Below, in pieces: positions 1 through 5,686 of a DNA stretch of 21,157 nucleotides. Positions within the stretch are counted from its first letter, which is position 1, and every line of letters begins with the position of its first letter. The notes beneath the pieces were generated by a model, which worked only from the letters and a program-made list of their open reading frames with translations, was not told the DNA's origin and ran no database searches. Origin of the DNA: a virus; the IMG/VR virus record IMGVR_UViG_3300047552_000368, positions 1 through 21,157 of that record, one strand, 5' to 3'. The translations under genes and the position numbers were made by a program.

Positions 1-42
1 GCGATAAAGACCAAGGATAGCATTTTAGATGCTGAAAAATGA
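1..42 (+). CDS. 3' end of an upstream ORF (partial)
   Basis: Frame 1 is open from the window edge to a TGA at 40-42 and reads A-I-K-T-K-D-S-I-L-D-A-E-K. The other two frames close within 18 bases. If real, this gene overlaps the next start (ATG at 29) by 14 bases, a spacing common in this genome. Thirteen residues are too few to assign a family. Confidence 0.35.
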   Translation, partial: AIKTKDSILDAEK

Positions 43-289
43 AAAGCTGCACGAAATAGCTAAAGAGATCGCCGATTATGTAGACGATCGTCAAAGCGGA
101 TTCTATCTGACCGTGAATATCTACACGACGAATGCGTTTTTTGTGAGAATACCGACCGAACGTCTTGCTGATGCTAAGTTTATCATCTACAGGCACCTTC
201 CGCACGCCTCGGTTAAATTTGAGCTTGCCGGATCGTCGTGCGGCGTCGAAATTTATTTTGTTTTGATAAATACAAATGCAGGCAGATAA
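29..289 (+). CDS. small hypothetical protein (86 aa)
   Basis: An ATG at 29 follows an AAGGA ribosome binding site at 13-17. The product is a soluble, mixed alpha/beta-looking protein with a helical start (KLHEIAKEIADYVDD), then alternating hydrophobic strands and a central FFVRIPTERLADAKFII stretch. There is no signal peptide, membrane helix or motif I recognise. It sits just upstream of the nuclease gene, whose likely start lies 8 bases past this stop, so the two are probably co-transcribed and co-translated. Function unknown. Confidence 0.65.
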   Translation: MLKNEKLHEIAKEIADYVDDRQSGFYLTVNIYTTNAFFVRIPTERLADAKFIIYRHLPHASVKFELAGSSCGVEIYFVLINTNAGR

Positions 290-297
290 CTAGAGCG

Positions 298-708
298 GTG
301 AAACCACCGCGACATGCCTTCACGAAAAAGCGCGTAAGATCTTTAGCGGGCTATCGCACCGACCTGCCCGGAATTTACTTTCGCTCGGCCTGGGAAGCGA
401 ACTACGCCCGCTACCTAAACCTGCTGATTAAGACCGGGGCGATAAAGGCCTGGCAGTACGAGCCGACCACATTCTGGTTCGACGGCATTAAGCGCGGCAC
501 GAATAACTACAAGCCGGACTTTAGGGTCGAGGACCATAACGGCGAGTCGTACTTCGTCGAGGTCAAGGGCTACATGGACGCGAAATCTAAGACGAAAATC
601 AAGCGCATGGCGAAGTATCATCCGGAGATTAATCTCGTAGTGGTCGACGCGAAGGTTTATAGAGGCCTAAAGGCGAAGCTCGCCGGCGTGATCCGTAACT
701 GGGAATAG
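298..708 (+). CDS. PD-(D/E)XK nuclease-like protein (DUF1064 type)
   Basis: The protein carries the core of a PD-(D/E)XK nuclease. A conserved RSAWEANYARYL helix is followed by YEPTTFWF, then Y-K-P-D-F and, after a spacer, YFVEVKGYMD. This gives the catalytic pattern PD...ExK. DUF1064-type phage proteins share this layout and are about this long (136 aa here). They are thought to be Holliday-junction or recombination nucleases, but that is a family guess. I chose the GTG at 298 because it comes 8 bases after the previous stop and keeps the whole domain. A GTG at 238 in the same frame would add 20 residues overlapping the upstream gene. Neither start has a strong Shine-Dalgarno. Confidence 0.75.
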   Translation: MKPPRHAFTKKRVRSLAGYRTDLPGIYFRSAWEANYARYLNLLIKTGAIKAWQYEPTTFWFDGIKRGTNNYKPDFRVEDHNGESYFVEVKGYMDAKSKTKIKRMAKYHPEINLVVVDAKVYRGLKAKLAGVIRNWE

Positions 709-722
709 CTACGCTGCGTCGA

Positions 723-745
723 GATTATGCACGGATTATGCATAA
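723..745. repeat. direct repeat GATTATGCA x2, 11-bp period
   Basis: GATTATGCA occurs at 723-731 and again at 734-742, one helical turn apart. The second copy continues into the perfect palindrome TTATGCATAA (736-745). It lies in the 90-base gap before the metallophosphoesterase gene. Tandem sites on the same DNA face suggest an operator for a phage regulator. That is inference from spacing alone. Confidence 0.4.
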
Positions 746-798
746 GTAAAAAACTAGACCACGACATCGAAAGCTCTGCGACTATCATCTAGCCTTAG

Positions 799-1794
799 AT
801 GGCAAGCAGGGCGCGAAAAGACTACGACGCTAAAGCCGAGCTACACGACATCGTCTCAAAGGTGCAGGCCTACTATCGCGAGCACTCAACGGCGCCGACG
901 ACGAGAGACCTGACGAAGCATTACGATATTTCAGAGTACGACGTTAAATGCCATGGCGGCATGGTGCAGCTACTACAGCACGCAGGTATCGAGCCCGGAC
1001 ACCATAACCAGAGAAAAAATAAAAAGAACCCGTTCGCGGTGCCCTCGATCGCCGATCACATCGTAAGCCACGAGCCGAGAGAGAAAAGAAAGCGCAGAGA
1101 AAAGCCCTACCCGCGCATCGCCGTGATCTCTGATATTCACTGGCCATTTGAGCACAAGCCGACCGTAGAGAAGTTTTTAAGCATCGCCGTAAAGGCCTTT
1201 CAACCCGAGCACGTCGTTATCAATGGCGACGCCTGGGACTTCTACTCGCACTCTAAATTTCCGAGATCGCATAACGTCTTCACACCAGGCCAGGAGGAGC
1301 AGCTCGCGCGCGAAATGAACGCCACCTTCTGGGCTGAAGTTCAGAAAGCGGCGCCTAAGGCCAAGTGCCATCAGATTTTAGGAAACCACGACATCAGGCC
1401 GCTAAAAAGAATCATGGAGTCGATGCCGACCATGGAGCATTGGGTCGATAAGTACTTCCGCGAGCTTTTCACGTTCGAGAACGTAGAGACGATCTTCGAC
1501 CCTCGGCAGGAGCTTATTCTAGGCGACGATATTGTGATCCTTCACGGCTACGCATCGAAGCTCGGCGATCATAGAGACCACCTGCACATGAACGCCGTCG
1601 TAGGCCATACGCACAGACCTGGAGTCGTTTATAAGGCCATAGGGCCTAACCAGGAGCCGATCTGGGAAGCGAACTCAGGCCTCGCAGGAGACCCTACGGC
1701 GAAGGGCCTGACCTATACCACGACGCGCATGAACGGATGGGTTAACTCGTTTCTCATGATCGACGAGCACGGCCCGAGGGTCGTTCACACATGA
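799..1794 (+). CDS. metallophosphoesterase with N-terminal HNH-repeat-like module
   Basis: The calcineurin-like metallophosphoesterase core spans about residues 105-300 and has every metal-binding motif. They are S-D-I-H (D112, H114), N-G-D-A-W-D (D144), G-N-H-D (N196, H197), L-H-G-Y (H249) and V-V-G-H-T-H-R (H270, H272). Residues 13-66 form a separate small helical module (LHDIVSKVQAYY, STAPTTRDL, GGMVQLLQHAGI). It resembles the DNA-binding repeat found beside homing endonucleases. A Lys/Arg-rich linker (about 70-104) joins the two. Phage members of this family may act on nucleic acid ends or nucleotides; the substrate here is unknown. No clear Shine-Dalgarno precedes the ATG. The stop overlaps the next start (ATGA). 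Confidence 0.85.
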   Translation: MASRARKDYDAKAELHDIVSKVQAYYREHSTAPTTRDLTKHYDISEYDVKCHGGMVQLLQHAGIEPGHHNQRKNKKNPFAVPSIADHIVSHEPREKRKRREKPYPRIAVISDIHWPFEHKPTVEKFLSIAVKAFQPEHVVINGDAWDFYSHSKFPRSHNVFTPGQEEQLAREMNATFWAEVQKAAPKAKCHQILGNHDIRPLKRIMESMPTMEHWVDKYFRELFTFENVETIFDPRQELILGDDIVILHGYASKLGDHRDHLHMNAVVGHTHRPGVVYKAIGPNQEPIWEANSGLAGDPTAKGLTYTTTRMNGWVNSFLMIDEHGPRVVHT

Positions 1795-2051
1795 GCACGA
1801 AAAAGCCTAAGACCAAAATACAGACCGTCGCTGTGCTCTGGACCGATGCAACCTCGCACGATCGCTGGGAAGATATAGACGAAGCGAAAAAGCTAGAGCT
1901 AGCGAAGATAAACACGCTCGGGACCATGATCTACGAGGACGCCGAGAAGATAATCGTCGCCCTTTCGATCGACGAAGACCTAGAGCAGGTCAGCCAGACG
2001 CTCGCCATACCTAAGGCATGGATTCAGCGCATCAGACGGATCAAAGCCTAG
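1791..2051 (+). CDS. small conserved phage protein (86 aa), unknown function
   Basis: The start overlaps the phosphoesterase stop as ATGA, indicating translational coupling. The pattern is V-A-V-L-W-T-D-A, a tryptophan in RWEDIDEA, INTLGTMIYED, a hydrophobic strand KIIVALSIDED and a final IPKAWIQRIRRI. It resembles a family of short phage early proteins that end in an IP-x-x-x-I-x-x-I helix. That match is from memory of the pattern. The last 25 residues could form a helix-turn-helix, but this is weak. Cytoplasmic, no membrane segment. Confidence 0.75.
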   Translation: MSTKKPKTKIQTVAVLWTDATSHDRWEDIDEAKKLELAKINTLGTMIYEDAEKIIVALSIDEDLEQVSQTLAIPKAWIQRIRRIKA

Positions 2052-2081
2052 ACACAGTAAAAAATACAATAGATCGAGACA

Positions 2082-2110
2082 TTGCTACCACTGCCGGGCG
2101 TTCTGATTAT
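2082..2110 (+). promoter_or_regulatory. possible promoter before the HTH gene
   Basis: TTGCTA (2082-2087) and GATTAT (2105-2110) are 17 bases apart, each matching 4 of 6 bases of the sigma70 boxes. They lie in the only gap (2052-2139) between the early genes and the regulator. The match is modest, so this is a suggestion only. Confidence 0.3.
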
Positions 2111-2148
2111 ATAGCCAGATAAACGAAGAAAACTGGACGGTGGCGAAA

Positions 2149-2535
2149 ATGAGCGAAGCTAGTAAAGACAAAGATCAAAAATCGACGGAGCTGGTAAACG
2201 AGGCGAAAAGCTGCACGCTAGGTAGCTACCTCGCAGCCCTCGGCATGAGCACTCAGACCCTTGCGATGCTCTCGGGCGTCGACGATAAAAAGATAAAAGC
2301 CTTTGAGCTAAACGGCCCGCACTCGGTTACACTCTCAAAAATGGAGTGCTCTCTTATCGCCTACGTGCTCAGACTTTCGGCAGAAGAAGTCTACGAGAGT
2401 CAGGTCTGGCTAACGGAGCGCCGCCTTAGGTTTCTAAAAAACCGGGCCGATCTCGCTGAGCAGCGCCTTAGGCGCAGAATCGAAGTGTCGACCGCCTTCG
2501 GACTGCTCGAGGACATGGACACGACGATTCACTGA
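2149..2535 (+). CDS. Cro/CI-type helix-turn-helix protein
   Basis: Residues about 25-80 fit the XRE/Cro-CI fold. LGSYLAALGMSTQTLAMLSG supplies helices 1-2, VDDKKIKAFELNG the recognition helix and turn, and LSKMECSLIAYVLRLSAEEVY helices 4-5. A long, highly charged helical tail follows (residues 85-115, rich in Arg), perhaps for dimerisation or nucleic-acid contact. The likely role is a DNA-binding regulator of phage transcription. The ATG at 2149 is preferred because a GGACGGTGG sequence lies just upstream. A GTG at 2140 in frame would add three residues. The gene stands alone between the early genes and a terminator. Confidence 0.7.
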   Translation: MSEASKDKDQKSTELVNEAKSCTLGSYLAALGMSTQTLAMLSGVDDKKIKAFELNGPHSVTLSKMECSLIAYVLRLSAEEVYESQVWLTERRLRFLKNRADLAEQRLRRRIEVSTAFGLLEDMDTTIH

Positions 2536-2541
2536 GTAAAT

Positions 2542-2566
2542 AAAAAACCCGGGTTTTTGCCCGGGT
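2542..2566 (-). terminator. intrinsic terminator, minus-strand direction
   Basis: A perfect 7-bp stem (ACCCGGG at 2547-2553 with CCCGGGT at 2560-2566) has a 6-base loop. Read on the minus strand it is followed by six T's (2547-2542), a textbook rho-independent terminator. On the plus strand no T-tract follows the hairpin. It would therefore stop leftward transcription coming from the sugar genes before it enters the HTH gene. The overlapping palindrome AAAAACCCGGGTTTTT could give weak rightward termination. Confidence 0.75.
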
Positions 2567-2701
2567 AGGATGCGTGACGCAATGTCTTAAACGCATCGTC
2601 TTAGTGGGCTCCATGAGCCGCACCTTAAACGATAGCACCACGCCGACAAACCGGAAAACAATTCGACATTTCAAAAAATCCAGTCCAGAAAATAGAGCTA
2701 G
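2567..2701. other. intergenic region before the epimerase gene
   Basis: This 135-base gap holds a 7-bp inverted repeat (GATGCGT 2569-2575, ACGCATC 2591-2597) and an 8-bp direct repeat CTTAAACG (2586-2593, 2624-2631). The octamer GATGCGTG recurs exactly at the epimerase start (2569-2576 and 2701-2708). I see no convincing sigma70 promoter. The overlapping minus-strand ORF looks spurious. Confidence 0.4.
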
Positions 2702-3640
2702 ATGCGTGTAATCGTCACCGGATGCGCCGGCTTTATAGGCTTTCACCTGACCCGCCGCCTTCTAAACGAGGGCTACCAGGTTATCGGCCTCGATAACTTC
2801 TCTACCGGCAGGGTCGAACACGTGAAGCTACTTAAAGAGCTAAGTAGCCAGTTTCGCTTCGAGCCCGTTGATATAGAAAAAGCCGATCAGGTAAAGGATC
2901 TCTTCTGGGCCACGGCAAAGCTCGGCACCATCGACTGCGTGTTTCACCAGGCGGCCCTCGGCTCAGTGCCGCGATCGATCACGGAGCCCGAAAAGACGAC
3001 CGCTTCTAACATTCTAGGCTTTCAGAACGTGATTCATGCGGCGCAGCTAACGAAGGCCGAACGCTTCGTCTACGCTTCATCAAGCTCCGTCTACGGCGCT
3101 AAGACGAACTCGACCTCTCCGTACGCCCTATCGAAAAGCTATAACGAAATGCTCGCCAAGCTCTACTCGGACCTCTACGGCATGGAAACCGTAGGACTGA
3201 GATACTTTAACGTCTTCGGCCCGAAGCAGCTCTCTACGGGCAGCTACGCCGCCGTGATACCGCGCTTTATCCGCCTGATCTCAGAGAATAAGGAAATCGA
3301 AATACACGGCGACGGTAACCAGGCCCGCGACTTTACCTACGTCGATAACGTCGTCGAGGCGAATCTAAAGGCTATGCTCGCTGCGGTAAACGGGCACTAC
3401 GTAATGGACATCGGCTGCGCTCAGACGGTGACGGTAAACGATCTCGCCACCTGCATCGCGAAGCTGATGCAAAAAGAGCTGCAAATCAGGTACTCGAAAA
3501 AGGATAGGCCAGGAAACGCCCTTTACTCGTGTGCGAATCTCGACGAGGCTCGGCGCGTTATAGGATACGAGCCCGAAGTAGGATTTCACGAAGGCTTAAA
3601 GCGCACTATTCTCGATCACGCTCGGACGTTCGCAAATTAA
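2702..3640 (+). CDS. UDP-GlcNAc/UDP-GlcNAcA 4-epimerase-like (WbpP/TviC family)
   Basis: An extended short-chain dehydrogenase/reductase. It has the Rossmann NAD motif G-C-A-G-F-I-G (7-13), the family signature HQAALGSVPRSI (82-93), the serine run ASSSSVYG (125-132), and the catalytic pair Y141 and K145 in YALSK. RYFNVFGP and IHGDGNQARDFTYVDNVV follow. The HQAALGSVPRSI block is typical of WbpP/TviC enzymes, which invert C4 of UDP-GlcNAc or its uronic acid. The neighbouring dehydrogenase suggests it makes UDP-GalNAcA. At 312 residues it is shorter than usual (about 340), and the loop between the SxYG block and PYxxxK is about 10 residues shorter than in WbpP. There is no strong Shine-Dalgarno. 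Its 3' end overlaps the leftward gene by 35 bases. Confidence 0.88.
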   Translation: MRVIVTGCAGFIGFHLTRRLLNEGYQVIGLDNFSTGRVEHVKLLKELSSQFRFEPVDIEKADQVKDLFWATAKLGTIDCVFHQAALGSVPRSITEPEKTTASNILGFQNVIHAAQLTKAERFVYASSSSVYGAKTNSTSPYALSKSYNEMLAKLYSDLYGMETVGLRYFNVFGPKQLSTGSYAAVIPRFIRLISENKEIEIHGDGNQARDFTYVDNVVEANLKAMLAAVNGHYVMDIGCAQTVTVNDLATCIAKLMQKELQIRYSKKDRPGNALYSCANLDEARRVIGYEPEVGFHEGLKRTILDHARTFAN

Positions 3641-3881
3641 CGAACTGCTCGACTTCGTCCATCACCTGCTCGAGCGCCTCTCTGGTAAGCTGAGTCATTT
3701 TTTTAGGCCTACCCTTTGGCATCTCAAGACGTAGCTCGTTTATTTTCTCAGTCAGGACGTAATACCGAGCCCGCTGCGCCTCAGTCACTGGCACGCCGAT
3801 AATGCGAATTAAACGGTCGTCGACCTCTGAGACCACTGTCTGCGCCGTTGCCGTCGTATCGACGCCCTCGCTCTTCGCCAT
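3606..3881 (-). CDS. hypothetical protein (91 aa) with a basic GRPKK motif
   Basis: The start lies 5 bases after the dehydrogenase stop on the same strand, so the two probably share a transcript. A GAGG sequence sits upstream of the ATG. The product is charged and mostly helical: TEAQRARYYVLTEKINELRLEM, then a basic K-G-R-P-K-K, then LTREALEQVMDEVEQFV. K-G-R-P-K-K looks like an AT-hook core, but one short match proves little. The end overlaps the convergent epimerase gene by 35 bases. Family unknown; a small DNA-binding or regulatory role is possible. Confidence 0.65.
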   Translation of the reverse strand: MAKSEGVDTTATAQTVVSEVDDRLIRIIGVPVTEAQRARYYVLTEKINELRLEMPKGRPKKMTQLTREALEQVMDEVEQFVNLRTSERDRE

Positions 3882-3886
3882 ACCGA

Positions 3887-5209
3887 TTAAAGCCTCGCTA
3901 GGTAAAAGCCGCGACTTTCGCAGGCCTGCCGATCAAGGAAGGACTTTACGTCAAACACGGTGCCGAATCTAGAAACGGCTAGCTCTAAGTACTGATACGC
4001 ATTGCGGTGGTAGTCCTCGTGAGCCACGCAGAAAATAGCACTGTCGCTCTTCGCTAGCTTCCGAGGCGCGAGCATTTCAATGCCGTACTCCTTAACCGCA
4101 TGCGCCTTATCGGCCATCGGATCGGAGACCTGAACCCAGATGCCGCGACGCCTAAGAGCCCGCACGACGTCGATCACCTTCGTGTTTCTTATATCCGGGC
4201 AATTTTCCTTAAACGTAAACCCGAAGATCGTCACCATCTGCGGATGCCGCCCAGTCTTCGCGAAGTGAAAATCTAAGGCACGCTCGGCAACGAACTCGCC
4301 CATGGAATCATTTATCGCACGGCCCGCCTTTATCACCTTCGGCTCATAGCCCAGGCTCTCCGCCTTGTGCGCCAAGTAGTACGGGTCGACACCGATACAG
4401 TGCCCGCCGACTAGACCAGGGCGAAAGCGAAGGAAATTCCATTTCGTGCCGGCAGCGTCTAGCACGTCCTGCGTATCGATACCGAGACGCGCGCAGATCT
4501 TCGCCATTTCGTTCATAAGCGCTACGTTTATATCGCGCTGCGTATTCTCTAGGATCTTCGCCGCCTCGGCGACCTTTATCGATGGCGCCATGTGTACGCC
4601 GGGCTGCACGACTGCCGAATACACGAAGGCGATCTTTTCTAAAGCCTCTCGAGATCGCGCAGAAACCACCTTTTTTATATTCTCTAGCCGATGCTCCTTA
4701 TCGCCCGGATTGATGCGCTCCGGACTATAGCCGACGTGAAAGTTTAAGCCCTCTTTTAGGTTCGACATCGCCTCTAGGATCGGCACGCAATCGTTTTCGG
4801 TACAGCCCGGAGCTACGGTCGACTCAAAAACCACGATCGATCCGCGCTTCATGAACTTACCAACCATCTGCGACGCTAACTTTAGGGCTCTCGTATCGGG
4901 AAAGTTCGCGCCGTCTACCGGCGTCGGTACCGCGACGATATAGAAATCAAGACCGCGAAGATCAGTGACGTTAGAAGAAAAGACGCCGTTAAAGTCTGAT
5001 AAGGCTCCAGGGCTGACCTCCTTCGTGCGATCTACTCCGGCTCGAAGCTCCTGAACTCTGGCCTCGTCAATATCGAAACCGACGACCTTAAACTTGCGCG
5101 CCATCGCTACCGCCACCGGCAGACCGACATAGCCAAGACCGACAATGCCGATCGTAGGATTATAGAGAGAGCGCACGCCGATAGGTAAATGAACGACATT
5201 CGTTGACAT
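3887..5209 (-). CDS. UDP-N-acetylglucosamine 6-dehydrogenase-like (WbpO/TviB family)
   Basis: A full-length (440 aa) member of the UDP-glucose/GDP-mannose dehydrogenase family. It oxidises C6 of a UDP-sugar to a carboxylate with two NAD+. Seen in order: the NAD-binding G-L-G-Y-V-G-L-P (24-31), VPTPVD (94-99), ESTVAPG (129-135), GYSPERINPGDK (160-171), EAAKILENTQRDIN (215-228), TKWNFLRFRPGLVGGHC (255-271) with catalytic C271, and FTFKENCPDIRNT. YSPERINPGD and TKWNF point to the WbpO/TviB branch, acting on UDP-GlcNAc rather than UDP-glucose. I chose the ATG at 5209. No Shine-Dalgarno is visible, and the N-terminus is about 18 residues longer than the Rossmann strand needs. Transcription runs leftward from the 5210-5293 gap. 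Confidence 0.9.
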   Translation of the reverse strand: MSTNVVHLPIGVRSLYNPTIGIVGLGYVGLPVAVAMARKFKVVGFDIDEARVQELRAGVDRTKEVSPGALSDFNGVFSSNVTDLRGLDFYIVAVPTPVDGANFPDTRALKLASQMVGKFMKRGSIVVFESTVAPGCTENDCVPILEAMSNLKEGLNFHVGYSPERINPGDKEHRLENIKKVVSARSREALEKIAFVYSAVVQPGVHMAPSIKVAEAAKILENTQRDINVALMNEMAKICARLGIDTQDVLDAAGTKWNFLRFRPGLVGGHCIGVDPYYLAHKAESLGYEPKVIKAGRAINDSMGEFVAERALDFHFAKTGRHPQMVTIFGFTFKENCPDIRNTKVIDVVRALRRRGIWVQVSDPMADKAHAVKEYGIEMLAPRKLAKSDSAIFCVAHEDYHRNAYQYLELAVSRFGTVFDVKSFLDRQACESRGFYLARL

Positions 5210-5232
5210 GAGAGAATTAAAAGGCCCAGACT

Positions 5233-5262
5233 TTGCGTGAGCAAATATAATTTATATTATCA
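5233..5262. promoter_or_regulatory. AT-rich divergent promoter region
   Basis: The 84 bases between the leftward dehydrogenase and the rightward terminase genes contain a perfect TATAAT (5246-5251). TATTAT (5255-5260) lies 16 bases after TTGCGT (5233-5238), reading right. The inverted repeat ATATAA-t-TTATAT (5245-5257) also gives TATAAA on the minus strand. The -35 boxes are poor in both directions, so an activator or a phage-modified polymerase may be needed. Both flanking genes must start transcription near here. Confidence 0.5.
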
Positions 5263-5293
5263 CTTTTTCTGCAACGCAGGACAGCATAGATAA

Positions 5294-5686
5294 ATGAACT
5301 CTGAAAATCCGCCGATCGTAAAAAAAAGACGTGGCTGGCAGAAAGGGCAAAGCGGAAACCCAGCGGGCCGAACGCCGCTTTCGCCGGAGATAAGAGAGAT
5401 CAGGCGACTGAATAATGAAAACCTGCCGGCGATCTTAAATAAGTTCTTAGACATGGACCGCGAGCAGCTAAACGAGGTGGCGCAGAACCCGAAGACGCCC
5501 GCCATGGAGCTGATACTTATTAAAGTAATCACAGAGGCCGTAAAGCATGGCGACCATCACCGGCTAGGGTTTCTCTTCGATCGCATCCTCGGTAAGCAGG
5601 CCGACACGCTAAACGTCGTGGGCCTACACCTCTCGCTCGTCAGGACGCTGAAGACATTAGAAGAGAAAAATGCCGAGGACATGTAA
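5294..5686 (+). CDS. terminase small subunit-like protein (DUF5681 N-terminus)
   Basis: The N-terminus holds the block GWQKGQSGNPAGR (residues 15-27), the hallmark of DUF5681 proteins next to phage packaging genes. A helical body follows (LSPEIREIRRLN, PAILNKFLDMD, MELILIKVITEAVKHGDHHRLGFLFDRILGK). At 130 aa it fits a small terminase subunit that binds DNA and delivers it to TerL. The stop touches the TerL start (TAAATG), indicating coupling. AGGA at 5278-5281 is the likely ribosome site, 12 bases from ATG. The role rests on position plus the DUF5681 block. No obvious helix-turn-helix is seen. Confidence 0.78.
   Translation: MNSENPPIVKKRRGWQKGQSGNPAGRTPLSPEIREIRRLNNENLPAILNKFLDMDREQLNEVAQNPKTPAMELILIKVITEAVKHGDHHRLGFLFDRILGKQADTLNVVGLHLSLVRTLKTLEEKNAEDM

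Noticed and set aside
238-297. Upstream extension of the nuclease gene from a GTG at 238
   Set aside because: It overlaps the preceding gene by 52 bases, lacks a ribosome site, and adds no domain residues. The GTG at 298 is simpler.
2543-2558. Rightward terminator from the palindrome AAAAACCCGGGTTTTT
   Set aside because: As a hairpin it has only an A-U-rich stem with a 4-base loop and no T-tract of its own. The minus-direction hairpin is far stronger.
2468-2746. A leftward 92-residue frame across the terminator
   Set aside because: It would run through the terminator hairpin, overlaps the HTH and epimerase genes, and has an Arg/Cys-rich nonsense-like end.
4446-4730. A rightward frame inside the dehydrogenase gene
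   Set aside because: The dehydrogenase motifs on the other strand fill the same bases, and this frame has Ser/Cys-rich low-complexity content.
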